64,000 bases of DNA from Streptomyces sp. 1331.2 (GTDB lineage Bacteria > Actinomycetota > Actinomycetes > Streptomycetales > Streptomycetaceae), in assembly GCF_900199205.1 (NCBI RefSeq), contig NZ_OBMJ01000001.1, forward strand, positions 62,001 through 126,000, written 5' to 3'. The position numbers were made by a program, and so were the translations under genes. The notes under the pieces were generated by a model that worked only from the letters and a program-made list of their open reading frames with translations, made no database searches and had not been told where the DNA came from. This document shows positions 1-8,241 of this stretch, piece by piece (position 1 is the stretch's first letter; the number at the start of each line of letters is the position of its first letter).

Positions 1-34
1 GGACGGCACCGGGAGCGAGCCGCAGGGCGGGGTT

Positions 35-580
35 GTGACGCGGCGCCGGCGCGCGCTCGTCCTCGCGGCCGGGGCGTGCGTCCTCGGCGTGGCCGGGGTC
101 GGCGGGGCGCTGCTGCTCGCGGGCCGGTCGGGCTCCGCCCCGGCGGCCCCGCCCGCGCCGGATGCGGCGGCCACGGCCACGGCCTCCCCCGTCGCGCCCG
201 CCCCGGAGGCCACGGCGGCACCCGCTCCGACGGCGGCCGGGTCGCCGACGGTCGCGCCGGCCGCGGACGAGACCGGGGCCGCCCCCTCCGTGCCCTCTGC
301 GCCCTCGGCCACTGCCGAGCCGGAGGCCGGCAAGCCGACCCCGGCCCGTTCCCGCCCCGCAGCCGCCTCGGCCCCGGCGCAGAAGCAGCCGTCCGCTCCT
401 GCCCAGGCGCCGGCCGCCAAGCCGTTTCCTGACGGGACCGTCCCGCCCAGGCCGCAGCCGACACTGCCGTCCCCGCCCTCCTCCTGCCCGCGGGGCCAGA
501 TCGCCTCCTGGGACGGCTGCCACCCCCTCGGCCCGATCATCACCCTCGGCCCGGCCGCCCCGACCACCCCGGCCGGCTGA
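35..580 (+). CDS. Pro/Ala-rich membrane-anchored protein, possibly 5'-truncated by the window edge
   Basis: A GTG start gives 181 aa. Basic residues (TRRRR) precede a hydrophobic segment at about residues 7-29, followed by about 110 residues rich in Ala, Pro, Ser and Thr and a short C-terminal part with two Cys (SCPRGQ and DGCHP). The visible logic is an anchor plus an extended extracytoplasmic stalk. The frame is open from position 2 through the GTG, so this may be the membrane-proximal tail of a longer protein, such as an anti-sigma factor or Ser/Thr kinase, whose N-terminal domain lies outside the window. No enzymatic motif is visible and no function is assigned. Confidence 0.5.
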   Translation: MTRRRRALVLAAGACVLGVAGVGGALLLAGRSGSAPAAPPAPDAAATATASPVAPAPEATAAPAPTAAGSPTVAPAADETGAAPSVPSAPSATAEPEAGKPTPARSRPAAASAPAQKQPSAPAQAPAAKPFPDGTVPPRPQPTLPSPPSSCPRGQIASWDGCHPLGPIITLGPAAPTTPAG

Positions 581-631
581 CCCACCCACACGTCGCCTCG
601 GCGCGAAGCCCTGGCCGCCCGTGCTCCGCCC

Positions 632-798
632 GTCGAACAGCAAGCCGCCCTGCCCGCGGTGCGCGGCGCCGGCACCAAGGACATCGCGGCGCTGCTGCAC
701 CGATCGTGCCTACCGTCCAGCGGCACGTCGGCACCATCCTCGGCGGGGCCGGCGTCCGCTCCCGCCGCGCACTGGTCACCTGGTGGTCGACCACCTGA
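632..798 (+). pseudogene. LuxR-type helix-turn-helix remnant
   Basis: Two frames together spell the end of a LuxR/GerE DNA-binding domain. The first reads ALPAVRGAGTKDIAALLHRS (638-706). The second reads TVQRHVGTILGGAGVRSRRA followed by LVTWWSTT and TGA at 796-798. In the family the recognition helix is normally written T-V-x-x-H-V-x-x-I-L, as here. A shift near 700-706 separates the halves and no sensor domain lies upstream, so this is a relic of a response regulator or large LuxR protein. Confidence 0.6.
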
Positions 799-801
799 CC
801 T

Positions 802-1262
802 TCAGAACGACTGTATGGGGCCACCTTTCCATGGGTGAATCCCCGCGGCGATCAAGCGCTTCTCCTCCCGCCAATTGAGGAACCTTGGCTCACGCGCCCC
901 CCAGAGCGAGACCTCACCTATCGGGCACTCATCGAAGTCTTGCCGGAAGATACCGACCAGAAAGTCGACCATCCCGCATCCATAAATTCCCCAGCGAGCC
1001 TTCCCGCGATTGAACACGGCAACCGGCCACGAATCTGCAGGGGAGTCCGAGACCACCCAACACAAGAGGTCCGAACTGGGGTCGGCACCGGCACGGAGAG
1101 CTCGCCGTTGATCCGCCCGCCTCCATAGCCATCCACGAACTCCCGGTAGTCAGATGGGAACGCGAACCCGACCTCCCCGATGGACCGCTCCCACGGCGTT
1201 ACGGCCGGCCGTTCGGTCGGTTCACCGAGGATCCGTGACAGGCGTGCGAGTTCCATGCCCAC
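802..1262 (-). pseudogene. SMI1/KNR4-family immunity protein, internally deleted and frameshifted
   Basis: The N-terminal part (start GTG 1262 or ATG 1256) has the SMI1/KNR4 signature FPSDYREFVDGYGGG. The C-terminal part is in another frame and contains WPVAVFNRGKARWG and FLVGIFRQDF. Compared with the intact paralogue at 1329-1904, the roughly 50 residues between them are missing, so this is a real deletion as well as a frame change. SMI1/KNR4 proteins neutralise nuclease and other toxins delivered between bacteria. Base composition is clearly lower in GC than the neighbours, as in the rest of this island. Confidence 0.7.
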
Positions 1263-1328
1263 ACCATATCCAGTGGTCCGAGGTGGTCAGTTTTCCGACG
1301 TACTGCCAACCTTGCGAGATGACCGCGC

Positions 1329-1904
1329 CTACGGCGCGTGGAGCTCAGGAACCCAGACGGGTGCAGAAGAATTCTGGAACGCCAGATCGCCCAGCTCGCC
1401 ATCCTCGCCAGCAATTACCAAAAGAAGGAATTCCGCCATGCCCATGTCGTACCGACTCCAGGCATCCGGAAAGCGCCCTCTGCGCCAGACTACGACAGGC
1501 CAGCGGTCCGGATCCTCCGCCTCCGTCAACCAGAAGCAGAAGTCGCCATTATAGTTTCCCGCCCACGCCAACAAGCCGCCGGCTTCAGGATAGATCCGGT
1601 ACGGGCAGAGATCGGATGACTCTTCTCGCATAGCCCTGAACTGCGGACCGATATCCTCCGCGGTTCGCCGGACCATGGCGGCCATCCCGCCGTTCGCGGT
1701 CACCCCACCGGGACGCGGCAGCGGGTCGAGAACACCGAGGTCGCCTCGAACCTCCCCGGACCCGAAAGTCTCGATGAACTCCCGGTAGTCTGCGGGGAAC
1801 CGAATTCCGACCAGCCCCAGGGAATCATCCCACGGCACCTCAGGGATTCCTTGCGGAATCACCCAGCCAGACAGTCGCACGAGCTCTCTCACCGCGTCAC
1901 GCAT
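1329..1904 (-). CDS. SMI1/KNR4-family immunity protein (orphan)
   Basis: From ATG 1904, with GGTGGT a few bases upstream (a TTG at 1922 is also in frame), the product is 191 aa. It shows the family core: VGIRFPADYREFIETFGSGE near the N-terminus, then a long loop, GLLAWAGNYNGDFCFWL, and WPVVVWRRGRF towards the C-terminus. These proteins are cytoplasmic immunity factors that bind toxin domains in polymorphic toxin systems. It follows a small broken ORF by 20 nt and is the second of three SMI1 genes in series on the minus strand, a layout typical of immunity arrays. The cognate toxin is not obvious. Confidence 0.75.
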   Translation of the reverse strand: MRDAVRELVRLSGWVIPQGIPEVPWDDSLGLVGIRFPADYREFIETFGSGEVRGDLGVLDPLPRPGGVTANGGMAAMVRRTAEDIGPQFRAMREESSDLCPYRIYPEAGGLLAWAGNYNGDFCFWLTEAEDPDRWPVVVWRRGRFPDAWSRYDMGMAEFLLLVIAGEDGELGDLAFQNSSAPVWVPELHAP

Positions 1905-1924
1905 GTGAATACCACCCGACAACC

Positions 1925-2179
1925 TCAGTAAGCCGCTTCAAGGTTGTGTCCACCCTTCTCGTTGTAGATCTCCCTCTCTGAATAATCGATGAGATCCCCC
2001 TTGGGAGGTTCGAGGAGTTGTGCCGGATCAGGCGTCCGGCCTTGTCGTAGGCGAGGTCCCGGCAGGTGGTGGCGGCCTCGGCCGCCACCACCTGCCGCAG
2101 GTCCAGTTCCGCGCCTTCTCCCGCTGCCCGCAGACAGCGGGAGAACCTTCCGCAAACGTTCGAGTGCTTCGCCTGCCAT
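1925..2179 (-). pseudogene. Small broken ORF in the immunity island
   Basis: ATG 2179 opens MAGEALERLRKVLPLS. Changing frame near 2125 and again at the GGG run 2003-2005 gives one continuous product of about 84 aa. It passes through TTCRDLAYDKAGRLIRHNSS and ends KGDLIDYSEREIYNEKGGHN plus LEAAY-stop, 21 nt before the next SMI1 start. YDKAGRLI resembles an Rhs/YD-repeat core, so this may be a scrap of an Rhs-type toxin. Without a search it is only a candidate partner of the following immunity gene. Confidence 0.4.
2061..2096. repeat. Perfect 17-bp inverted repeat with a 2-nt centre
   Basis: GGCAGGTGGTGGCGGCC at 2061-2077 is followed, after TC, by its exact reverse complement at 2080-2096. It lies inside the small broken ORF. 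Translated leftward it reads QVVAAEAATTC, so it is compatible with coding, but such a long perfect arm suggests a palindromic duplication. Confidence 0.9.
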
Positions 2180-2336
2180 CGTGCTCTCCCATGATCTCCC
2201 CAGGGCGGCTGACTGAACCTGACAAGGTCGCCTTGCTCTCCCTACTCCACCCGGTTCCAGTCACCCTGAGGACCCACAGCGGCTCGTCGGGACTGTTCTG
2301 AGCCGCCTCGACCGCCCAGGCGCAGGTGCCGTCGAC

Positions 2337-2870
2337 TCAAAGAAGCGGCGAACCTGGAATCGGCCCCCATTTCGGCTCGAAGAGAGGCCACCCCGATGGC
2401 ACCTCCCGACCTGAAAGAACCCCAGTGATGAACTTAGTGAACCCACCTTCGTAGGTCACAATGCGGCCCAACTGTCGAAATATGACAAGGACGTCCCATT
2501 CCCCTCCGGATCGCGGCACCAGGAAGCAGTCGTCACCATCCCAGTTGGAATATCCCCAAGGAACCAAATCGGCCGGATCAAAAGAGAGCGAACGGAGGTC
2601 CTCGACGTAGTCGGGCAGCACCCTGTCGAGCTTGCGCCGAGCCCGCGCCATAAAATCGACCATCGGGTCGATTCCATCCGGGTGCGGGACATTGAGGTGC
2701 CGCATCACCAGACCGTCGCCGTACAGACGAACGAACTCTTTGAAATCTGCGGGAAGTTTGGCACCTGCCCACGTCTCTACCGCAGCCCACGACTCGGGGC
2801 GCGGCGGCCGAATCCACGGGTCTACTCGAACCAAATCACGAAATATTCCTCCGGGCGTTCCCACCGTCAT
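2337..2870 (-). CDS. SMI1/KNR4-family immunity protein coupled to the endonuclease toxin
   Basis: ATG 2870 shares one base with the stop of the toxin frame (TGATG) and has GGAGG 4-5 nt upstream, so translation is coupled. The 177-aa product carries AGAKLPADFKEFVRLYGDGL, the conserved N-terminal SMI1/KNR4 block, and a later WGYSNWDGDDCFLVPR block with the usual aromatic/acidic core. Position and coupling make it the likely immunity protein for the nuclease encoded at 2870-3816. That is inference from gene order; the fold assignment rests on the motifs. Confidence 0.75.
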   Translation of the reverse strand: MTVGTPGGIFRDLVRVDPWIRPPRPESWAAVETWAGAKLPADFKEFVRLYGDGLVMRHLNVPHPDGIDPMVDFMARARRKLDRVLPDYVEDLRSLSFDPADLVPWGYSNWDGDDCFLVPRSGGEWDVLVIFRQLGRIVTYEGGFTKFITGVLSGREVPSGWPLFEPKWGPIPGSPLL

Positions 2871-3816
2871 CAACCTCCGTAAGCCTTGGACGAACAGATC
2901 GGATCATTGTCCTCATCGGCAACATTGAGGACCAGACAGTCCACGTTCATGCCCCCTGTCCCACGGGCCTCCAAGTGGATTGCCAACGGGGTGCCACTGC
3001 CGGGCGCATAGATCGCCCTCGTGTCGTAGGTGACCCGCTGACGTCCCGTCTTGATCTCAGTCTTGATCTTGGTTTCGATCCCGCTCATCACGGGGAGTTA
3101 GCCCATCCATGGAGTGGCACAAGGTTGCGCAGATTGTCTCCAGAACCACCGAACTGCTTACCCATGAGATGACCGCGGGCCCGGCCGTGCTGATGATCTG
3201 GCAGCAGCCAGAATTCCGGCGGAGTCACCATAGGTCTCCGAGGATCGTTCTTCCATGCTGTTGCGGTGCCGTCATCCAGGTCCTCGGGGCTGTTGAATTC
3301 TCCGTGGGTGCCAGTTGCACGGCAACCATCCGGTCCGGGCTTGAAGCGCTCCCGGGGGAAGTACGTGATGTTCCCATGCGCATTGTGAGCGGTGTCCAGT
3401 GGGCCATCAACGCAGGGCTCTTCTCCTCGCCTCGGCTCGGTGCCCGGCTGGGGGCCGGAGGCGGCCGCGACGACGGTCGGGGTGACGTTGGGCTGGACCG
3501 TCAGCATCGCGGAGAGGTCGGCGGAGCTGTAGGACGCGGCGATGACGGTGGGGGCCTGGTGGGGGTCCGGCGGGGTCCAGTCGAGCTGGTGCGCGGGGCG
3601 CTGGACGGCTGCCGCGGTCTTGTCGAACAGGGGCTTGGGGGGCTCGGGATGGAAGACGGCGGGGCGTACGGGTGAGGTGGGGCGGCGGCAGGTGGTGCAC
3701 TTGCCCCCCGGCGACTGGGAGCTGCCGCGTCCGGCGGGCTTCCATTCCTGCTCGACCGGCTGGCCGCTAGGCTCGCCGGTGCCGGGGTCTCCTGTGGGAA
3801 GGGCGGGTGTGCGCAT
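2870..3816 (-). pseudogene. Polymorphic-toxin C-terminal region with DNA/RNA non-specific endonuclease domain, frameshifted
   Basis: The first frame (ATG 3816) has a Pro-rich region with a CTTC pair, then the nuclease motif RARGHLMGKQFGGSGDNLRN followed by LVPLHGWANSP. This is the GH(L/I)x(8-9)GSGxxxNLVP signature of Endonuclease_NS_2 domains, whose His is catalytic. The frame stops at 3088, but the neighbouring frame continues the same domain (VMSGIETKIKTEI, then RVTYDTRAIYAPG). One extra C in the run at 3092-3095 would fuse them. No secretion or Rhs/WXG domain is attached, so the 5' part may be lost; ATG 3816 overlaps the start of the divergent galactosidase gene. The immunity gene follows directly. 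Confidence 0.65.
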
Positions 3817-5623
3817 GCTCGGGTACGACGCGGACGGGTTCGTCCGGGGCGGGGTGCCGCACCGGGTGGTGGCCGGGGCGGTGCACTACTTCCGTGTCCA
3901 CCCCGGGCTGTGGGAGGACCGGCTGCGCCGGGTGCGGGCGCTGGGGGTGAACACGGTGGACACCTATGTGCCGTGGAACTTCCACGAACTGCCGGGCGGG
4001 CGGGCCGACTTCACCGGGTGGCGGGATGTGGGGCGGTTCGTGCGGCTGGCCGGGGAGCTGGGCATGGACGTGATCCTGCGCCCCGGGCCGTACATCTGCG
4101 CGGAGTGGGAGTTCGGCGGGCTGCCGGCCCGGCTGCTGGCGGTGGACGGGCTGCGGCTGCGCTGCGCGGATCCGGCGTTCCTGGCCGAGGTGGACGGCTG
4201 GTTCGATGCGCTGGCGCCCGAACTGCTGCCGCTGCTGGCCAGCCGGGGCGGGCCGGTGGTGGCCGTGCAGGTGGAGAACGAGTACGGCAGTTACGGCAAC
4301 GACACCTCCTACCTGCGCCACCTGCGCGACGGATGGGTGCGCCGCGGCGTGGACTGCCTGCTGTTCACCACCGACGGCGCCCACGACACCATGCAGCAGG
4401 GCGGCGCCCTGCCCGGCCACCTGGCCACCGCGACCTTCGGCTCACGCGCCCCCGAACGCCTGGCGGTGCTGCGCCGCCACCAGCCCCACGGGCCGCTGAC
4501 CGCCATGGAGTTCTGGATCGGCTGGTTCGACCAGTGGGGCCTGCCCCACCACGTGCGCGACGCCCAGGAGAGCGCCGCCGCCCTGGACGAACTGCTCGCC
4601 ACCGGCGCCTCCGTCAGCCTCTACATGGCGCACGGCGGCACCAACTTCGGCCTGTGGGCCGGCGCCAACCACAGCGGCGCCCACCCGCAGGACGCCGGCT
4701 ACGAGCCGACCGTCACCAGCTACGACTACGACGCGCCGATCGGCGAGGCGGGCGAGCTGACCGAGAAGTTCCACGCCCTGCGCGAGGTCATCGGCCGCTA
4801 CCTGCCGCCGGCGGACCCGGACCTGCCCGGCGCCGAACCGCCCGCCCCCCTGCCGCGGGTGGCGCCGCAGCGCCTGGAACGCGCCGACGGGCGGGCGGCG
4901 CTGCTGGCGAACCTGGACCCGCTGTCGCAGCCGGTGGAGCACGCCGCGCCGCTGCCCATGGAACGCCTCGGCCAGGACCGCGGCCTGATCCACTACCGCA
5001 CCCGCGTGCCCGGGCCGCGCCCCGAACTTCCTTTGCGCATCGACGGGTTGGCCGACCGGGCGCAGGTGTTCGCCGACGGGCGAGCGCTGGGCGTGCTGGA
5101 ACGCAACTCCCCCGGCGCGAGCCTGCCGCTGGCCACCGACGCCGGCGGGGTCACCCTGGACATCCTGGTCGAGGCCCTGGGCCGGGTGAACTACGGCCCG
5201 CAGATGGACGACCGCAAGGGCATCACCCGCGGCGTCTGGCACGGCGGCCAGCAACTGTTCGGATGGCGGATCCGCCCGCTGCCGCTGACCGACCTGTCCG
5301 CACTGCGCTTCACCCACAGTGACGCGCAGACACGCGACGGGGAACCGGCGTTCCACCGCTTCACCGCCCGGCTCCCCTCCCCCGCCGACGCGTTCGTCGC
5401 CCTGCCCGGCTGGGGCCGCGGGCTGCTGTGGCTCAACGGCTTCCTGCTCGGCCGCTACTGCGCCGCCGGCCCCCAGCGCACCCTCTACGCCCCCGCACCC
5501 CTGTGGCGGACGGGCGGCAACGAACTGGTCGTCCTCGAACTCGAACGGCACGGCCGGGCAGTGGAGTTGCGCGACCAGCCCGACCTCGGGCCGACCACGG
5601 CCGCGCCCAGCGCGCAGTACTGA
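3815..5623 (+). CDS. Beta-galactosidase, glycoside hydrolase family 35
   Basis: The product is 602 aa from ATG 3815; GTG 3809, in frame, is equally well placed behind GGGAAGGG. A family 35 TIM barrel occupies roughly residues 8-330: VVAGAVHYFRVHP, TYVPWNFHE, RPGPYICAEWEFGGLP, then QVENEYGSYG with the acid/base Glu156 and TAMEFWIGWFDQWG with the nucleophile Glu232. The C-terminal beta-sandwich region has the typical WHGGQQLFGWRI and WLNGFLLGRY segments. It should release terminal beta-galactose from oligosaccharides by a retaining mechanism. No signal peptide is seen, so it is likely cytoplasmic. It stands alone, convergent with the reductase gene 49 nt downstream. Confidence 0.93.
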   Translation: MLGYDADGFVRGGVPHRVVAGAVHYFRVHPGLWEDRLRRVRALGVNTVDTYVPWNFHELPGGRADFTGWRDVGRFVRLAGELGMDVILRPGPYICAEWEFGGLPARLLAVDGLRLRCADPAFLAEVDGWFDALAPELLPLLASRGGPVVAVQVENEYGSYGNDTSYLRHLRDGWVRRGVDCLLFTTDGAHDTMQQGGALPGHLATATFGSRAPERLAVLRRHQPHGPLTAMEFWIGWFDQWGLPHHVRDAQESAAALDELLATGASVSLYMAHGGTNFGLWAGANHSGAHPQDAGYEPTVTSYDYDAPIGEAGELTEKFHALREVIGRYLPPADPDLPGAEPPAPLPRVAPQRLERADGRAALLANLDPLSQPVEHAAPLPMERLGQDRGLIHYRTRVPGPRPELPLRIDGLADRAQVFADGRALGVLERNSPGASLPLATDAGGVTLDILVEALGRVNYGPQMDDRKGITRGVWHGGQQLFGWRIRPLPLTDLSALRFTHSDAQTRDGEPAFHRFTARLPSPADAFVALPGWGRGLLWLNGFLLGRYCAAGPQRTLYAPAPLWRTGGNELVVLELERHGRAVELRDQPDLGPTTAAPSAQY

Positions 5624-5672
5624 CCGCCGGGCACGGCCGCTCAGTCCCACCAGTGGCGTCCGCGAGGGCGGC

Positions 5673-6668
5673 TCAGGCCCAGGGCAGGGACGCCCGGGTG
5701 CGCCAGTACGCCTCGGCGGGCTCGGCCATGGCGGCCAGGGCGGCGAGGTCCTGCGCGGTCAGCCGGGCCCGGGCGGCGGTGAGGTTGGAGGCGAGCTGGT
5801 CGAGGGTGGCGGCGCCGGACAGGACGACGTCGGCCCAGGGCTGGGCGGCGGCCGCGGCCAGGGCGAGGGCGTCGGGGGTGGTGGCGGTGCGGGCGGCCAC
5901 GGCGCGCAGGGCGGCGGTGTCGGCTCCGGTGGCGTTGCGTCCGGCCAGGCGGCCGTTGGCCATGCCCTCCTTGACCACGACCAGCCAGCCGGCCTTGTGG
6001 GCCTCGGCGAGGGCGGGGGCGGCGGAGGTCTCCAGCACGTTCCAGGTGGCCTGGACGGCGGTGAACAGCGGGCGTCCTTCCACGGTGACGGCAAGGGCCT
6101 CGCGGATGGTGTCGCCCTGGGCGGGGCCGCTGGTGGACAGGCCCACCCGCACGCCCTCGGCGGCGAGGGCGGCCAGCCGCTCGTGCAGGGCCGGGTCGGT
6201 GAGGGCGGGGCTGGCGGGGACGACGGAGTGGACGAGGTAGACGTCCAGGCGCTCGCCGAGCAGGGCGCGGCTCTCGCGGATCTGACGGTCGTACACCGCC
6301 GTCGAGTGTTCCTTGACCTCGTGCGCGGCGACGCCGTCGCTGCGCCAGCCCGCCGTGTAGGTGTAGCCCCACTTGCTGGCGACCGTCACCTCGGGCGCCT
6401 CCTCGGGGTGGGCGTCCAGCCACTGGGCGAGGAACTCCTCGGCGCGGCCGTAGGAGCGGGCGGTGTCGAAGTAGCGCACTCCGGCGGCGTACGCGGCGTC
6501 GAGCAGGGCGTGGGTGCGCTCGCGCAGCGCCTCGACGGAGCGCTCGGCGGGCAGGTCCGCGTCGCGCCCGAGGGTGATGTAGCCGGGCCGGCCGACGGCG
6601 GCGGTGCCCAGGCCCAGCCGCGCGGGGTGCGGGCGGGCGGGGGCGGTGGCGGCGGGGTCGGTCGGCAT
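5673..6668 (-). CDS. Aldo/keto reductase family oxidoreductase
   Basis: ATG 6668 is preceded by GGAGA and gives 331 aa. The family tetrad is visible: Asp68 and Tyr73 in YFDTARSYG, Lys99 in ASKWGY, and His147 in VYLVHS. A C-terminal nucleotide-binding region is less canonical than in classical AKRs, closer to the bacterial 'aldo/keto reductase' group that includes L-galactose and pyridoxal dehydrogenase-like enzymes. It would reduce or oxidise a small carbonyl/alcohol with NADP(H); the substrate cannot be told. It is a single gene transcribed towards the galactosidase. Confidence 0.88.
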   Translation of the reverse strand: MPTDPAATAPARPHPARLGLGTAAVGRPGYITLGRDADLPAERSVEALRERTHALLDAAYAAGVRYFDTARSYGRAEEFLAQWLDAHPEEAPEVTVASKWGYTYTAGWRSDGVAAHEVKEHSTAVYDRQIRESRALLGERLDVYLVHSVVPASPALTDPALHERLAALAAEGVRVGLSTSGPAQGDTIREALAVTVEGRPLFTAVQATWNVLETSAAPALAEAHKAGWLVVVKEGMANGRLAGRNATGADTAALRAVAARTATTPDALALAAAAAQPWADVVLSGAATLDQLASNLTAARARLTAQDLAALAAMAEPAEAYWRTRASLPWA

Positions 6669-6760
6669 GGCGTGGTCTCCTCGGGCGCGGCGGTGATCAC
6701 CTGCGACTCTAGCCGCGGGGCCGCGGCCGCCGGCGGTCACGGGTTGCGCTCACGGCCGGG

Positions 6761-6850
6761 TCAGCCGGCCGCGATCGCGGCGCGGATCCAGGGCGCGTAG
6801 GCGGGCACGTCGCTGTACGGGCCCGGGCGTGAGATGGTGCCGACCAACTC
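6761..6850 (-). pseudogene. Trypsin-like serine protease, C-terminal remnant
   Basis: Only the last 29 codons survive: ELVGTISRPGPYSDVPAYAP followed by WIRAAIAAG-stop. This matches the G-x-Y-(T/S)-x-V-x-x-Y-x-x-W-I end of chymotrypsin-fold proteases. A stop lies 15 nt further upstream in frame and no catalytic triad is present, so it is a relic. Confidence 0.6.
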
Positions 6851-7038
6851 CCTGACCCGCTACGCGGAAAACCCGATCCCTCCCCGGGGTAAAAGCCGGG
6901 GCATCCTCGGGTTACTCGGTGACGGCCTCTCGGGTCGGCCGATGCGGATGCGTCCGGCCAACCCGGGGGGCGGCCCGCCGGACCGTGTGGCCTGCGGGCC
7001 GCCGCGACCCGGGGCTGTCCCCCGCACCCGCCGCCGGG

Positions 7039-7569
7039 CTACCAGGGGGCCCGCAGGGTCTGCCCCCGCTCGGACACGGGAGCAGCGGTGCGGCCGGGGA
7101 CCGCCGTGTGCCCGGGGACCGTCGTGTGCCCGGGGGCCGTCGTGTGCGAGGACGAGGTGCGGACGGCCTGGACCGGCGCGGCGATCGGCACCCCGGCTGC
7201 ACCGGCCGCCCGTGCGGTGCGCCCCGGTACGGTGGCCGGGGCGATCGCCTGGTCCAGCCGCAGGACGAAGTTGACGTAGTCGAGCGGCTTGCCCGGCCAG
7301 TGGCAGTCGTTGCTGGTGAGCAACTGGCTGCGGACGCCGTCGCGTTCGGTGAGCGGCCCGGGGGTGGTGCGCAGGTTCGGCTGCCAGCTGCGCCCCCACA
7401 GGTGGTGTTCCAGGGACAGCGTCCAGCTCTCCTCGTCCACGTCCAGCACCGCCCCTTCCCGCCCGGGGAGCACCCGGGCCCCGTACGGGCTGCGCACGAC
7501 CGCCCGCTGGTCGAAGTCGGCGCTGCGGCCGACCACGGTGATCCGCCACGCGCCGTGGAACCTGAGCAT
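7039..7569 (-). CDS. Hypothetical protein with a His/Pro/Thr-repeat tail
   Basis: ATG 7569 has a good site (CAGGAGACAGGC) and yields 176 aa. The first about 110 residues look like a compact globular domain (HGAWRITVVGRSADFDQRAV, LDVDEESWTLSLEHHLWG, SNDCHWPGKPLDYVNFV). The tail contains four imperfect copies of a six-residue unit of the type TTAPGH/TTVPGH/TAVPGR, encoded by 18-bp repeats at about 7085-7150. No catalytic motif is recognised. It has no close neighbour on its strand. Confidence 0.6.
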   Translation of the reverse strand: MLRFHGAWRITVVGRSADFDQRAVVRSPYGARVLPGREGAVLDVDEESWTLSLEHHLWGRSWQPNLRTTPGPLTERDGVRSQLLTSNDCHWPGKPLDYVNFVLRLDQAIAPATVPGRTARAAGAAGVPIAAPVQAVRTSSSHTTAPGHTTVPGHTAVPGRTAAPVSERGQTLRAPW

Positions 7570-7704
7570 GCCTGTCTCCTGACGCCGCGGCGCCCACTCC
7601 GGCAGAGGGCGCCCCTTCCACGTCTACGGCCGCCGGCCGCCCGCCGGCTCAGGCCGGCCGGCCGGCCCGGTACCTCTCACCCCCCGGCGCCGATCGCCCG
7701 CGGC

Positions 7705-7737
7705 GCACCGAAAGTCGGCCCCGTCGACTTCCGGTGC
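7705..7737 (-). terminator. Terminator hairpin of the GGAAGTCG type
   Basis: Arms 7705-7717 and 7725-7737 pair with a single G:U (GCACCGAAAGTCG / CGACTTCCGGTGC). It lies 15 nt beyond the stop of the 7753-8163 gene and shares its core with hairpins at 15628, 42373 and 47708. Confidence 0.7.
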
Positions 7738-7752
7738 GGCCCCGGCGGGGGG

Positions 7753-8163
7753 TCAGCGGTGGGCGGTGGCCAGGGAGCGGAGCTGGACGTGGACGGTGGC
7801 GGGTTCGGTGCCGGTGAGGGCGGCGACCTGGGCGGCGGACAGGTCGAGGACCAGGTGCAGCAGCAGGACGTCCTGTTGTGGGGCGGTGAGGTGGGCGACC
7901 GGGCCGAAGGGCTGCGGCCCGGCCAGGGTGCGTACGCGGCGCCGGACCGCCTGCCAGGCGCAGGCGGCCGGGCTCGCGGTGGCCAGGGCGTCGAGCCAGT
8001 GGCCGCCGAGTTCCTCGAAGGCGTCGCGGACGGCCAGGGGGGCGTCGGCGGGTGGCAGGAGCAGGGCGGCGTAGTCGAGGTAGTGGCGCAGGTGGAGGTC
8101 GTGCAGCGCCCACAGGCCCAGGTCCGCTCCGGGGGCGGCCGGTCGGTGTGGTGGTGTCGGCAT
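7753..8163 (-). CDS. Sigma-70 region 4-like DNA-binding protein
   Basis: The 136-aa product ends with a helix-turn-helix of the sigma region 4 type: LTAPQQDVLLLHLVLDLS, then AAQVAALTGTEPATVHVQLR. The first half is helical and contains HHL-type residues but no recognisable sigma region 2. It may be a degenerate ECF sigma factor or an accessory regulator. It lies 78 nt downstream of the HTH gene at 8242-9027 on the same strand and probably shares its transcript, which ends at the hairpin 7705-7737. Confidence 0.6.
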   Translation of the reverse strand: MPTPPHRPAAPGADLGLWALHDLHLRHYLDYAALLLPPADAPLAVRDAFEELGGHWLDALATASPAACAWQAVRRRVRTLAGPQPFGPVAHLTAPQQDVLLLHLVLDLSAAQVAALTGTEPATVHVQLRSLATAHR

Positions 8164-8241
8164 GGTGGTGTCCCGAGGTGGCGCGGGTGGGTGCTGGTCC
8201 GCGGACGGAGCGCGGGTGTCGCGCTCCGTCCGCGGGCCCGG

